Shown piece by piece: positions 44,428 to 54,193 of a stretch of DNA of 64,000 bases. Numbering within the stretch: the stretch's first letter is position 1; every line of letters begins with the position of its first letter. A program made the position numbers and the translations under genes. Below the pieces are notes generated by a model that made no database searches, was not told the DNA's origin, and saw nothing but the letters and a program-made list of their open reading frames with translations. Origin of the DNA: Cryobacterium algoricola (GTDB taxonomy: Bacteria; Actinomycetota; Actinomycetes; Actinomycetales; Microbacteriaceae); assembly GCF_004402485.1 (NCBI RefSeq), contig NZ_SOFG01000011.1:558001-622000 (forward strand), written 5' to 3'.

Positions 44428-45090
44428 ATGAGCGACGCAGACGACGCCGGTCACCGCAGGGCCGGAAGGCCGCTTGAGACGGTTCTGACAAGACCGCGCA
44501 TCACCGCTGCGGCCCTCCGGCTGATCGGGGCGACCGGCTACGAAAGCTTCACGATGTCCGGCCTGGCCAGGAGCCTCGGAGTCGCTCCGTCCGCGCTGTA
44601 CAACCACGCGGCATCGAAGCAGGTCGTGCTGCAGTGGTTGCAGGACCACGTGATGACGATGGTCGATGTGGCCGGCTTCGGCGCAGAACCGTGGGACACG
44701 GCCCTGCGCCGCTGGGCCTGGTCGTACCGTGACATCTTCGCGACGCACGTTCCGTTGATCTCGATCATGGCGGTGCTCCCGGTGACGGGCGCCCCGCAGA
44801 CCCTGCGCATGTACGAGACCGTCGCGGCCGGACTAGCCTCCGCCCGGGTGCCTACGGCACAGATCGTGCCCTCGATCGTCGCCCTCGAGTCGTTCATCTT
44901 CGGCTCGGCGTTCGATGTAGCGGCCCCTGCTGACATCTTCGAGACCGGTGCGCTCGCCGAGTCGAGCCCGATCTTCAGCGCGGCGGTGCGGCAGGGGGAG
45001 CAGATTCAGGGCAGGGCGCGGGCGGATGTCGCGTTCGACTTCGGGCTGGAGGCCCTCGTTGACCGGATCGGCCGCCTGCGCCGACCCTGA
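44428..45090 (+). CDS. TetR family transcriptional regulator
   Basis: A 220-residue regulator. Residues about 25-70 are the TetR helix-turn-helix (ITAAALRLIGATGYESFTMS, then LARSLGVAPSALYNHAASKQ). The C-terminal ligand/dimer domain resembles TetR_C of the tetracycline-repressor type (PSIVALESFIFGSAFDVAAP). GAGAGAAG precedes the ATG. It follows the decayed GGDEF-EAL gene by 89 bp and has its own -10-like box (TACTGT, 44379-44384). The next gene faces it, so a target is not evident. Confidence 0.87.
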   Translation: MSDADDAGHRRAGRPLETVLTRPRITAAALRLIGATGYESFTMSGLARSLGVAPSALYNHAASKQVVLQWLQDHVMTMVDVAGFGAEPWDTALRRWAWSYRDIFATHVPLISIMAVLPVTGAPQTLRMYETVAAGLASARVPTAQIVPSIVALESFIFGSAFDVAAPADIFETGALAESSPIFSAAVRQGEQIQGRARADVAFDFGLEALVDRIGRLRRP

Positions 45091-45166
45091 GCATCCACCC
45101 GGCTTGTCATGCTGTGCACGGTGCCGCGGGTGCCACCGGTCGTGCGGACCTCGGGGCGGCGACCGC

Positions 45167-48100
45167 TCAGGCGCAGGGTTTGAGGGCCGCGACGTCGCCC
45201 GTGAGCGCGGTCGCCGTCCCGATCAGGACCACCCGGGTCGCGCCGAGACGCGTGATCGCGGCAAGCGTCGCCCGCGGCACACACGTCGCGGGCGTGAGAT
45301 ACAGCGGCGCCGACTTCGCCCCGGCGAGCGCCGAGCCGACCAGGGCGTCCTGGTAGCTCGTGCCGCTCGCGAGGTACACGGTCGTCGCGGAAGTGAAGGC
45401 GTTCAGGTTGAGCGCCGCGTTCGTCGCGTAGCGATCTGCGCCGCTGTACCTGCTCACCGAGGCGCCGCCGAGTTGCAGCTTCAGCCAGAACTCGGTGAGG
45501 CCCGTCACGTCCGCCGTCCCGCCCGCGATCTTCACGCTCTTGGTGTGCAGCGCGCGGAGCAGTCCGGCCGTCGCAAGGTCGGGCAGGAAGCCGCCGGCCG
45601 GCACGAGCACGACCGGTGCTCCCGCCCGGGCGGCGGCGGATGCTGCCGCGAGCGCTCCGGGGTAGTCGGCGCCGGTCGCGACGTAGGCCGTCGCCGCGAG
45701 GCTGCCGAAGGCATCCGCTGCCACGAGGCGGGAGGTGGCGTACCGGTCGGCGCCGGCGAGCCGTGCGACGGGGGCGATGCCCGCGAGCTGGACCGCGACC
45801 GCCGCGGAGACGCTTGCGGTTCCGCCGACGATGACGATCTTGCCCGGGTGCAGCCGGACCAGTTCGGCCCTGACCCCGGCCGGAAGCGCCGTGAGCGTGG
45901 TCAGGAGCACGGGGCCGCCGAAGTGCGCAGCGGCGGGCCCGGCGCTGAGGGCGTCGGCGAAGCTCGTGCCACTGACGAGATAGACGCGGGAGACTCCGGG
46001 CGCGAAGCCCTGGGAGACGGATATCGCCGTCGAGTACGGGTCGGTTCCCGCGATCCGGGTGACCGTCGAGAGGGAGACCGGGGCTGTGGGCGCCGAGACC
46101 GCTGACGCCGGCTGATAGCCGGGAGCGGTTCCGGTGACCCGGACGGTGAGGGCCTTGCCGGCATCCGCGGCGACCGGGGTGTACCCCGCGGCGGTGGCCC
46201 CCACGATGGGCGTGCCGTTCGCGAGCCACTGGTAGGCGAAGCTCACCCCGACGGGCGTCCAGGTTCCCGGGCTCGCGGTCAGGAGCGCGCCGACCGAAGC
46301 CGTTCCGGAAATCACCGGTGTCGCCGTTCCGATCCCGCCGGTCGCGACCGCGCCGGTGGGTGCAGAGACCGCTGACGCGGACTGGTAGCCGGGCGCCGTT
46401 CCGGTGACCCGGACGGTCAGTGTCGTGCCGGCATCCGCTGCGACCGGCGTGTAGCCGGCGGAGGTGGCGCCCGCGATGGGCGTGCCGTTTGCGAACCACT
46501 GATACGCGAGGCTCACCCCGGCCGGAGTCCAGGTGCCCGGTGACGCGGTCAGCAGCGCGCCGACGGCGGCCGTCCCGGTGATCGCCGGAGCGCCGACGCC
46601 GAGTGCGCCGGCGACGACGACCGCTGTCGGTGCCGAAGTCACCGCGGCGGCGGGCGGCAGGTAGCCGGAGGCCGATCCGGTGACGCGCACGGACAGAGCC
46701 TTGCCCAGGTCACCTGCGACGGGCGAGTACGTGGCGGACGAAGAGCCCACGATCTCGACCCCGCCCGCCAGCCACTGATAGGCGAAGGCGGTGTCGGCCG
46801 GCGACCAGGCGCCGGGATCCGCGGTCAGGGTGCCGCCGACGACGGCGGAACCCGTCACGGTCGGGGTGGCAGGCACCAGGATCCCCGGGGCGCCGACGCT
46901 GTCGTAGAGGGCGTAGTCGTCGGTAACGAGGGTTCCGTTGAGGATCAGGTTGAGGCCGAAGCTCAGGCCGGTCGTGCCCGCCGGAATGGCGGCCGTCGTG
47001 TAGAGCGCTTGGGCATAGTCGGTGCCGGCCGGGAAGTACGGGCTCGATGTCCAGTAGCTCCAGCTGCCGATCGCGTTGCGCAGGTAGACGTCGAACTGGG
47101 TCGTGACCGTCGAGGTGTACCAGGCGCGGAGCGAGTAGGTGTGGCCAGGGGTTACGGTCGGGGCGCACGCGCCCAGGTCCTGGGTGAGGATGAGTTTGGA
47201 GTCGCCGCTGACGAGGTTGCTCACGACCAGTTGCTCGGCCCTGGTGTCGGTGTGTGCGGTGGAGACCGTGCTGAAGCTCGCGGTGTTGGTGCCGAAACCG
47301 CCGACCGCCCAGCACTGCGGGAGGCCGTTGGTGCCCGCGGTCTCGAGGCTCGGGTTGACGACTCCGTTCACGCCGGGGCCGGGGGCCGCGGTCGACGTCG
47401 TCGCCACGGGAACCACCGGCTTGACGGCGTCGCCGATGACGTCTCCGACGGTCTTGACCGTGGTGTTGTTGGAGGCTGCTCTCAGGGAGAGCCAGGCGGC
47501 GAACTGGGCGAAGATCGCCGGATCGACCGAGAGCGCGTCACAGGTGCCCGCGCAGACGTGGTGGAAGGTGAGCTGCACCCAGCCCCCGCCCGCCGTCTCG
47601 GCGTTCGTGACCGTGTTCTCGAGGTCCGCGAGGGTCCAGGTCGTGTCGACCTCGTCCGGGGCGCGGGTGAGATAGGGGTCGGCCGGCGGAAGGGTTTCGG
47701 CGAATCCGCAGCCCGTGCAGCCGAACCGGGTGTCGATGTCGCCGAGGCCGCGGGCGCTGTTGAAACCGCAGGCCTGGACGATCGCCTCGGTCGCGGCATC
47801 CGTCGTTGCGAAGGGGTAGGCGAAACTTCTCGTCGGGAAGCCCCAGTCGGCGAGGGTCGCCCGGCCCTGGCAGACCTGCCGGGTCGCTTCGTCGGCGGTC
47901 AGGGTGATGAGATCGGGGTGGGTGACCGTGTGGCCGGCGATCTCGTGACCGGCGGCGGCCATGGTCGTCAGGTCTGACCTGGTCAACCAACCGGGGTTGT
48001 CGATGAAGCCGGTCGTGATGAAGAAGGTGCCCTTCATTCCGAACTGATCCAGGGTGGCCACCGCGGCGAGCTGGTCGGCGTTGCCGTCATCGAACGTCAG

Positions 48101-48232
48101 GCTGACGACGGTCGGCGGGTCCGTGACCGCGGCCCGCGCCGAGGTCGCACCCAGGGGGATGCCCAGGGCGACGGTGGCGAGGACGGCGATCGCCGTGAGC
48201 ACGCGTGCGGGAGCCAGCGAAGATCCGGTCAT
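45167..48232 (-). CDS. secreted polysaccharide deacetylase with Ig and cell-wall-binding repeats
   Basis: A 1021-residue exported protein. Order: signal peptide ending GATSARA, NodB deacetylase domain (SLTFDDGNADQ with the metal Asp, GHTVTHPDL with the two His), a beta-sandwich domain (about 320-460), three Ig-like repeats of about 90 residues (unit pattern ASPGTWTP, YQWLANGTPI, GYTPVAADAGKALTVRVTG), and three CWB2 repeats at the C-terminus (IAGTDPYSTAISVSQ, LAGADRYATSRLVA, YSGADRYATNAALN). It should deacetylate a surface or peptidoglycan polymer while tethered to the wall. GAGGAG precedes the ATG. Ig repeats 2 and 3 are nearly identical, implying recent duplication. Confidence 0.9.
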   Translation of the reverse strand: MTGSSLAPARVLTAIAVLATVALGIPLGATSARAAVTDPPTVVSLTFDDGNADQLAAVATLDQFGMKGTFFITTGFIDNPGWLTRSDLTTMAAAGHEIAGHTVTHPDLITLTADEATRQVCQGRATLADWGFPTRSFAYPFATTDAATEAIVQACGFNSARGLGDIDTRFGCTGCGFAETLPPADPYLTRAPDEVDTTWTLADLENTVTNAETAGGGWVQLTFHHVCAGTCDALSVDPAIFAQFAAWLSLRAASNNTTVKTVGDVIGDAVKPVVPVATTSTAAPGPGVNGVVNPSLETAGTNGLPQCWAVGGFGTNTASFSTVSTAHTDTRAEQLVVSNLVSGDSKLILTQDLGACAPTVTPGHTYSLRAWYTSTVTTQFDVYLRNAIGSWSYWTSSPYFPAGTDYAQALYTTAAIPAGTTGLSFGLNLILNGTLVTDDYALYDSVGAPGILVPATPTVTGSAVVGGTLTADPGAWSPADTAFAYQWLAGGVEIVGSSSATYSPVAGDLGKALSVRVTGSASGYLPPAAAVTSAPTAVVVAGALGVGAPAITGTAAVGALLTASPGTWTPAGVSLAYQWFANGTPIAGATSAGYTPVAADAGTTLTVRVTGTAPGYQSASAVSAPTGAVATGGIGTATPVISGTASVGALLTASPGTWTPVGVSFAYQWLANGTPIVGATAAGYTPVAADAGKALTVRVTGTAPGYQPASAVSAPTAPVSLSTVTRIAGTDPYSTAISVSQGFAPGVSRVYLVSGTSFADALSAGPAAAHFGGPVLLTTLTALPAGVRAELVRLHPGKIVIVGGTASVSAAVAVQLAGIAPVARLAGADRYATSRLVAADAFGSLAATAYVATGADYPGALAAASAAARAGAPVVLVPAGGFLPDLATAGLLRALHTKSVKIAGGTADVTGLTEFWLKLQLGGASVSRYSGADRYATNAALNLNAFTSATTVYLASGTSYQDALVGSALAGAKSAPLYLTPATCVPRATLAAITRLGATRVVLIGTATALTGDVAALKPCA

Positions 48233-48542
48233 GGAGGAACTCCTCGTGAATCGTGAGTGATCCTGGAATCCCAGCACCCGCGCTAAGTGTGCTGAGCGAA
48301 TCGCAGCCGAACAACGGGTGCGCCCCAAAAAGGCGGTTTACCTGCGAATTACCACGCAAGTATGCGGTTAACCACACGCGCGGCGCCCGCGTCTGCCGGT
48401 GAATCTGCGCTAAGTGCTTGCAATCGGCCCGATGCACCCCCAGAATAAACGAACTCAATTCATTTAGTCCATCGGATACACCGCAGTACCCGAACGGGCC
48501 GTTCGCGCATCGATGCGCCCGACCCGAGGAAAGGGACCACAC
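48233..48542. other. divergent intergenic region with repeated motifs
   Basis: This 310-bp control region lies between the deacetylase and the APC permease, and no gene is seen in it. GCGCTAAGTG occurs twice in the same orientation (48280-48289 and 48407-48416). GCGGTTTACC and GCGGTTAACC form a second near-repeat around 48340 and 48364. The stretch 48440-48470 is AT-rich and could hold promoters. The motifs may be sites for a regulator of either gene. Confidence 0.45.
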
Positions 48543-50147
48543 ATGACGGAACAGTCCACGCGAGGGTCGGCACCGACCTCATCGCAGCCGTTCACCGACA
48601 TCCACCTCGTGCACAGCGCCACGACGCATGACGAGGCCGGCAGCAAGCACGGCATCACCAAGAAGGGCCTCAAGGGCGGCCAGCTCGGACTGCTCGCCGT
48701 CGTCGTGCTCGGCATCTCCTCTGTCGCCCCCGCGTACAGCCTCACGAGCTCGCTCGGAGCGACCGTGGCCGAGGTTGGCAAGCAACTGCCGGCCGTTTTC
48801 ATCGTCGCGTTCATCCCGATGATCCTCGTCGCGCTCGCCTACCGGGAACTCAATGCCGATTCCCCGGACAGTGGCACATCGTTCACCTGGACCACCAAGG
48901 CCTTCGGGCCGTTCGTCGGCTGGATGAGCGGCTGGGGGATGCTCGCGGCCAACATCATCGTGCTCTCGAGCCTCGCCGGCGTTGCCGTCAGCTTCTTCTA
49001 CGTCTTCCTTGGTGAGGTCTTCGCCAACCCGGACCTCGCTGCACTCGCCGACAACACCGGCATCAACATCGTCACCTGCCTCGCCTTCGTCGCCCTCGCC
49101 GTCTGGGTGAGCTACCGCGGCCTGCACGCCACCAAACTCGTGCAGTACAGCATGGTCGGTTTCCAGATCCTGGTCCTGCTCATCTTCAGCGTCTCCGCCG
49201 TCGTCAACGCGACCAACGGAGCATCCACGACCGCGCTCGCCTTCGACTGGTCCTGGTTCGACCCGACCCAGGTCGGCAGCTTCAGCCAGTTCGCCGCCGG
49301 GATCTCCCTCGCGATCTTCGTCTACTGGGGCTGGGATGTCTGCCTCACCGTGAACGAGGAGACGAAGGGAAAGAAGGGCACGGCGGGAAAGGCGGGAACC
49401 CTCACCGCTCTCGTCGTGCTCGGCCTCTACCTCGTGCTCATCGTGGCCACCATGATGGTGTCCGGTGTCGGGACAGAGGGAATCGGCCTGAGCAACCCGG
49501 ACAACCAGGGCAACATCTTCGCAGCGATCGCCGGACCCGTGATGGGGCCCATCGCCATCCTGATGTCGATGGCCGTTCTGGCGAGCTCCGCGTCCTCGCT
49601 GCAGTCGACGATGGCCTCCCCGGCCCGCACCCTGCTGTCGATGGCGCACTACCACGCGCTCCCGCCCCAGTTCGCCGGCGTCAGCAAGCGCTTCGGCTCG
49701 CCCGGCTTCGCCACGATCGCGGCCGGGTCCATCGCCGCCGGGTTCTACGCCGTCATGACGCTCATCAGCGTCAACGTGCTCAACGACACCATCCAGTCGC
49801 TCGGGCTGATGATCTGCTTCTACTACGCGCTCACCTCCTTCGCGTGCGTCTGGTACTTCCGCCAGAGCCTCTTCTCGAGCGTGCGCAATTTCTTCATGCG
49901 CCTCCTGGTGCCGGCGGCCGGCGGCCTGATCCTCACGATCGTGTTCGTGCAGACGGCCGTAAGCGCGTGGAGCCCCGACTTCGGCAGCGGCTCCGAGCTC
50001 TTCGGCGTGGGACTGGTCTTCGTGATCGGCGTCGGGCTCCTCGTGCTCGGGCTCGCCGTGATGGGCCTCACCTTCCTGGCCCGGCCGAGCTTCTTCCGCG
50101 GGGAGACCCTGCGCCAGGACACCCCCGCACTGGTCGTTCCCGAGTAA
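48543..50147 (+). CDS. APC family amino-acid permease
   Basis: A 534-residue transporter with about 12 helices, paralogous to the permease at 19.4 kb. Both have KGLKGG, then LGLL, then APAYSLTSSLG at the first helix, GTSFTWTTKAFGPFVGW at helix 3, and FVYWGWDVCLTVNEETKG near helix 6. It is shorter at the C-terminus than the first copy. GAGGAAAGG precedes the ATG. It diverges from the deacetylase gene. Amino acid or amine uptake is likely; the substrate is unknown. Confidence 0.9.
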   Translation: MTEQSTRGSAPTSSQPFTDIHLVHSATTHDEAGSKHGITKKGLKGGQLGLLAVVVLGISSVAPAYSLTSSLGATVAEVGKQLPAVFIVAFIPMILVALAYRELNADSPDSGTSFTWTTKAFGPFVGWMSGWGMLAANIIVLSSLAGVAVSFFYVFLGEVFANPDLAALADNTGINIVTCLAFVALAVWVSYRGLHATKLVQYSMVGFQILVLLIFSVSAVVNATNGASTTALAFDWSWFDPTQVGSFSQFAAGISLAIFVYWGWDVCLTVNEETKGKKGTAGKAGTLTALVVLGLYLVLIVATMMVSGVGTEGIGLSNPDNQGNIFAAIAGPVMGPIAILMSMAVLASSASSLQSTMASPARTLLSMAHYHALPPQFAGVSKRFGSPGFATIAAGSIAAGFYAVMTLISVNVLNDTIQSLGLMICFYYALTSFACVWYFRQSLFSSVRNFFMRLLVPAAGGLILTIVFVQTAVSAWSPDFGSGSELFGVGLVFVIGVGLLVLGLAVMGLTFLARPSFFRGETLRQDTPALVVPE

Positions 50148-50160
50148 CAGCCGCGCCGGG

Positions 50161-50172
50161 TAGCCTCGGGGC
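50161..50172 (+). promoter_or_regulatory. -10 box of a probably leaderless promoter
   Basis: TAGCCT (50161-50166) lies 6 nt before the ATG of the DUF1003 gene, the same hexamer and spacing as in front of the P-type ATPase gene. Confidence 0.45.
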
Positions 50173-50679
50173 ATGAGCACCAGTACCGCGGCTACCCCGC
50201 ACCTGTCGTCCGTCCTCCCGAAGCACATCCTGACCAGCGGCGACCACCACCCGATCGTGCTCGCAGAGGCGAAGCGACGTGCCGCGAGCGTGCAACTGCG
50301 CATCGCGGATGCCGTCACCGCCTTCGCCGGTTCGATGCGGTTCGTGTACCTGCATGCCGTCGTCTTCGCCGCGTGGATGCTGTTCTTCGAACCGAGCCCC
50401 TGGCCGACCCTGACCCTCGTGGTGTCACTCGAGGCCATCTTCCTCTCGACGTTCGTGATGATCGGCCAGAACCGCCAGGCCGGTTTCCAGCAGGCGAAGG
50501 CGGATCACGACTTCAGGATGAGCGACCAGGAGCTGCTCACCAACACCGAGCTCACCCGGCGCGTGCACGAGCTCACCAAGGAGATCCACGCTCACATCGT
50601 CGGAGTCACCCCGGCCGTCGGAACGACCGCGGACACCGCCACGGTCGCCACGGCTCCCCTCGGTTCACCCACGAGTTGA
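50173..50679 (+). CDS. DUF1003 membrane protein
   Basis: A 168-residue protein with the DUF1003 pattern: RIADAVTAFAGSMRFVYLHA and VVFAAWMLFF as helix 1, LVVSLEAIFLSTFVMIGQNR as helix 2, then a basic/acidic cytoplasmic stretch (QAKADHDFRMSDQELLTNTE). The family is a small inner-membrane protein of unknown function found next to many transporters. The ATG is 6 nt after a TAGCCT box with no Shine-Dalgarno. Confidence 0.83.
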   Translation: MSTSTAATPHLSSVLPKHILTSGDHHPIVLAEAKRRAASVQLRIADAVTAFAGSMRFVYLHAVVFAAWMLFFEPSPWPTLTLVVSLEAIFLSTFVMIGQNRQAGFQQAKADHDFRMSDQELLTNTELTRRVHELTKEIHAHIVGVTPAVGTTADTATVATAPLGSPTS

Positions 50680-50721
50680 CCTCGCGGCGTAGGGTGGCGG
50701 CTCTAGGGAAGGCATACCACC

Positions 50722-52218
50722 ATGACCGACGTTGAACTCCTCGTCTACGCCGACCGCATCGGCGGTACGTTCCCCGCGCTGACCGCGCTCCTCGACGGGC
50801 CGCTGCAGGCCTTCGGCAGCGTGCACGTTCTGCCGTTCTACGTCCCGTTCGATGGGGCGGATGCCGGCTTCGACCCGGTCGACCACACCGCGGTCGATCC
50901 CCGCCTCGGCGGCTGGCCCGAGGTACGGGACCTGGCCGGCAGCCGCGGACTGACCGCCGACCTCGTCGTCAATCACGTCTCGGCGTCCTCGGTGGAATTC
51001 ACCGACTGGCTCGCGCGCGGCGCGGAATCGCCCTGGGACGGCATGTTCCTCACCTATGGAACCGTCTTCCCCCACGGCGCGACCGAGGCAGAGCTCACTG
51101 CGTTCTACCGACCCCGGCCGGGGCTGCCCTTCACGGGGTACCGTGGGGCCGACGGCTCCCGACACCTCGTCTGGACGACGTTCCTGCCGAGCCAGATCGA
51201 CCTCGACGTCGCCCACCCTGTCGCCATCGCCTACCTGCGCCGGGTGCTCCGCGTGCTCGCCGCCGGCGGCGTCACGACGGTGCGGCTCGACGCGGTCGGC
51301 TACGCCGTGAAGACCCCGGGAACCGACAGTTTCATGACCCCGGAGACGCTCGCCTTCGTCGAGGTCATCGGGGACCTCGCCCGCACGGAGAACCTGGCGG
51401 TGCTCGTCGAGGTGCACGGGCACTACACCGAGCAGCTCGCGATCGCGCCCCTCGTCGACTGGGTCTACGATTTCGCGCTCGCGCCGCTCCTGCTGCATTC
51501 CCTGGGCACCGGTACGGTCGACCGCCTCGCGAACTGGTTCGAGATCCGTCCGGCCAACGCGGTCACGGTGCTCGATACCCACGACGGCATCGGCGTGATC
51601 GACGCCGGCCCGGCCGGAGGACGGCCGGGGCTGCTGAGCGAGGCGGAAATGGCGGAGGTGTTCGCGCGAGCCGCCGAAGCCACGAACGGGCACTCATCCG
51701 TCGCCTCCGTGGTGCCGGAATGGGCAACGCTCCCGCACCAGATCAACGCGACCTTCTTCAGCACCCTCGGCGGCGACGTCGTCGCCTACCTGGTCGCGCG
51801 GGCCGTGCAGCACTTCCTGCCCGGACGCCCGCAGACCTATTACGTCGGTCTGCTCGGCGGTCTCGACGACCGGGAGCTCTTCGCCGAGACCGGGAGCGGG
51901 CGCGACGTGAACCGGCACCGCTACCCGGCCGCGGAGGTGGAGGCTGCGCTCGCGAGCGAGGTGACCCGCGCCCAGCTCGGCCTCGTGCGGCTCCGCTCCG
52001 CCCATCCCGCGTTCGACGGCCAGTTCACCTGGTCGGTCTACGGCAGGGACGTGCTCGAGCTGCGCTGGGTGGATGCTGCCCGCAGCGCCCGCGCGGTCCT
52101 GACAGTGTGCACCGCGCCGGGCGCGACGAGTTTCCGCATCCAGCTCGCGGATGCCGACGGCAGCGAGGTCCTCGACACGGTCGAGTCCCTCGCGGCCTGG
52201 ACCCCAAACGCCCCCTGA
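50722..52218 (+). CDS. sucrose phosphorylase (GH13 subfamily 18)
   Basis: A 498-residue cytosolic enzyme that splits sucrose with phosphate to glucose 1-phosphate and fructose. Catalytic residues are Asp190 in VRLDAVGYAVK, Glu230 in VLVEVHGHY and Asp288 in VLDTHDGIGV. These positions and the blocks FDGADAGFDPVDHTAVDPRL and FYRPRPGLPFT agree closely with the characterised Bifidobacterium enzyme. Some GH13_18 members prefer other glucosides such as glucosylglycerate, so the acceptor is not certain. AGGGAAGG precedes the ATG. A 61-bp palindromic element follows the stop. Confidence 0.88.
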   Translation: MTDVELLVYADRIGGTFPALTALLDGPLQAFGSVHVLPFYVPFDGADAGFDPVDHTAVDPRLGGWPEVRDLAGSRGLTADLVVNHVSASSVEFTDWLARGAESPWDGMFLTYGTVFPHGATEAELTAFYRPRPGLPFTGYRGADGSRHLVWTTFLPSQIDLDVAHPVAIAYLRRVLRVLAAGGVTTVRLDAVGYAVKTPGTDSFMTPETLAFVEVIGDLARTENLAVLVEVHGHYTEQLAIAPLVDWVYDFALAPLLLHSLGTGTVDRLANWFEIRPANAVTVLDTHDGIGVIDAGPAGGRPGLLSEAEMAEVFARAAEATNGHSSVASVVPEWATLPHQINATFFSTLGGDVVAYLVARAVQHFLPGRPQTYYVGLLGGLDDRELFAETGSGRDVNRHRYPAAEVEAALASEVTRAQLGLVRLRSAHPAFDGQFTWSVYGRDVLELRWVDAARSARAVLTVCTAPGATSFRIQLADADGSEVLDTVESLAAWTPNAP

Positions 52219-52258
52219 CCCTGCCCCGCCCCGCCGGAGCACCTCGCTCACGGCTGCC

Positions 52259-52319
52259 CGCGAGAGTACGATTTTGGCCCTCAAAGCGCGGTCTTGAGGG
52301 CCAAAAACGTACTCTCGCG
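52259..52319. repeat. 61-bp palindromic element, copy 1
   Basis: Two 26-bp arms (52259-52284 and 52294-52319) starting CGCGAGAGTACG are inverted with 25 of 26 positions complementary around a 9-nt loop, AGCGCGGTC. It lies between convergent genes (sucrose phosphorylase and ald). A second copy of the same length lies at 63176-63236. Confidence 0.85.
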
Positions 52320-52383
52320 ACAGGACAGGCGGGCGGTGCGCCGACGTGCGGGGGCGGATGCGGTGGGCGCGGCGGGCGGGCGG

Positions 52384-53499
52384 CTAGCCGATGATCTCGG
52401 CGAGGGTCAGCACGGGGGCACTGAACGCGGCGGCCACATGCTCGTTGGTGATGCGGCCGGCGTGCACGTTCAGGCCCTTGGCGAGCGCGGCGTCGTCGGC
52501 GACGGCCTGCTTCCAGCCCTTGTCGGCGAGCGCGATCACATAGGGCAGGGTCGCGTTGGTGAGTGCCCGGGTCGAGGTCGCGGGGACGGCGCCCGGCATG
52601 TTGGCGACGCAGTAGTAGATGCTGTCGTGCACGGCGAATGTCGGGTTGTCGTGGGTCGTGGCGTGCGAGCCCTCGAAGCAGCCGCCCTGGTCGATCGCGA
52701 TGTCCACGAGCACGGAACCCGGCTTCATCGTGGCGACCATGGCGTCGGTGACGAGCTTCGGTGCCTGGGCGCCCGGGATCAGCACGGAGCCGATCACGAG
52801 GTCGGCGCCCCGGACCTGCTCCGCGATCTCGTACCGGGTGGATGCGCGGGTCTGGATGGCTCCGGCGAACCGGTTCTCCAGCTGCCGCAGCCGGGCGATC
52901 GACAGGTCGATGATCGTGACGTCGGCGCCCATGCCGAGGGCGTTCGCGGCGGCGTGCTCACCGGCGACGCCGCCGCCGATGATGACGACCTTCGCCTTGG
53001 GCGTGCCGGCGACGCCGCCGAGCAGGATGCCGTTTCCGCCGTTCGCGCTCATCAGGTGGTACGCGCCGACCTGCACGGAGAGTCGCCCGGCGACCTCGCT
53101 CATCGGGGACAGCAGCGGCAGGCTGCGGTCGGCGAGCTGGACCGTCTCGTAGGCGATCGCCGTGGTGCCCGAGGTGAGGAGGGCATCCGTGGTCGGGCGG
53201 GACGCGGCGAGGTGCAGGTAGGTGAAGAGCACCTGCCCCGCACGCATCAGGGGGTATTCGGCCTCGATCGGCTCCTTGACCTTGAGCAGCAGGTCGGCGG
53301 CCGCCCAGACCTCGGCGGCCGTGCCGAGGATGGCCGCGCCCGCGACGCGGAAGGCGTCGTCGCTGAATCCCGAGCCGACGCCCGCGCCCTCCTGCACGAG
53401 GACCTCGTGGCCGCGGATGGCGAGCTCGTGCACCCCGGCCGGGGTGATGGCCACGCGATTCTCGTTGTTCTTGATCTCGGTGGGGATGCCGACCTTCAT
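52384..53499 (-). CDS. ald: alanine dehydrogenase
   Basis: A 371-residue NAD-dependent enzyme converting L-alanine to pyruvate and ammonia. The substrate half begins [20 protein letters not shown]. The Rossmann half has [20 protein letters not shown] and [27 protein letters not shown] is the conserved late segment. The length is standard. I chose the ATG with GGAG upstream, which matches the family N-terminus; a 71-codon longer frame crosses the promoter. It is divergent from an Lrp/AsnC regulator, the usual ald/aldR pairing. Confidence 0.95.
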   Translation of the reverse strand: MKVGIPTEIKNNENRVAITPAGVHELAIRGHEVLVQEGAGVGSGFSDDAFRVAGAAILGTAAEVWAAADLLLKVKEPIEAEYPLMRAGQVLFTYLHLAASRPTTDALLTSGTTAIAYETVQLADRSLPLLSPMSEVAGRLSVQVGAYHLMSANGGNGILLGGVAGTPKAKVVIIGGGVAGEHAAANALGMGADVTIIDLSIARLRQLENRFAGAIQTRASTRYEIAEQVRGADLVIGSVLIPGAQAPKLVTDAMVATMKPGSVLVDIAIDQGGCFEGSHATTHDNPTFAVHDSIYYCVANMPGAVPATSTRALTNATLPYVIALADKGWKQAVADDAALAKGLNVHAGRITNEHVAAAFSAPVLTLAEIIG

Positions 53500-53554
53500 G
53501 GGGAGCTCCGTCTGCGGTGGATGGCCGGACTTACCGGTGGATAGGGAAAATAAT

Positions 53555-53585
53555 GCTTGGTATTCGTTTCGTACACGTGACAAGC
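53555..53585. promoter_or_regulatory. possible AldR operator
   Basis: GCTTG (53555-53559) and CAAGC (53581-53585) are inverted around 21 bp in the AT-rich divergent region between ald and the Lrp gene. CTTGG recurs nearby at about 53605. Lrp-family regulators bind such spaced repeats. The assignment is inferred. Confidence 0.3.
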
Positions 53586-53645
53586 GTGGAATCCGCGATA
53601 CTTGGTCGAAAGACAGCGCGATATTCAGTTGAGAGGGGCCCACGC

Positions 53646-54134
53646 ATGACGGAAACGAAGAGGATTCGGGGCCGCGATGAGCTCGATACCGTGGACAATA
53701 CGCTCGTGGCACTGCTCCAGGCCGACTCCCGGATGAGCAACAGCCGCCTCGCGACCGCGGCAGGGATCGCGGAATCGACGTGCATCGCCCGGGTGCGCTC
53801 CCTCGTCACGCGGGGCATCATCACCCGGTTCACGACGCTCGTCGACCCGAAGGCTCTCGGACTCGGCCTGCAGGCACTGATCAGCGTCAGCATCCGCTCG
53901 GGGGCGCGCACGCAGATCCCGGCGTTCCGGGACGAGATCCGGGCGATGCCGCGCGTCGTGCAGGTCTTCTTCCTCGGCGGCACCGAGGACTTCATCATCC
54001 ATCTCGTGGCGCGCGACTCCGACGACGTGCGCGACTTCGTGCTCGAGAACCTGTCGGCGAACCCCGCGGTCGCCTCGACGCGCACGAGCCTGGTCTTCGA
54101 GCACCACTACAACGGGCTCTCCTCGGGCAAGTAG
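53646..54134 (+). CDS. Lrp/AsnC family regulator (AldR-like)
   Basis: A 162-residue regulator with an AsnC-type helix-turn-helix (SRLATAAGIAESTCIARVRS, about residues 30-50) and a RAM effector domain (about 75-160). It is divergent from ald, and alanine-responsive AldR proteins of this family regulate ald in other actinobacteria. It is likely to control alanine dehydrogenase and itself. The upstream GAGAGG supports this ATG over a longer frame. Confidence 0.9.
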   Translation: MTETKRIRGRDELDTVDNTLVALLQADSRMSNSRLATAAGIAESTCIARVRSLVTRGIITRFTTLVDPKALGLGLQALISVSIRSGARTQIPAFRDEIRAMPRVVQVFFLGGTEDFIIHLVARDSDDVRDFVLENLSANPAVASTRTSLVFEHHYNGLSSGK

Positions 54135-54193
54135 CAACCGGGCGCCGCGGAACCCCGCCGGTTCGTGCCGGTCGGCCGCGCCGGTCGGTCTGG

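Noticed and set aside
48579-50438. 619-codon frame antisense to the second APC permease
   Set aside because: Antisense shadow of a well-supported transporter.
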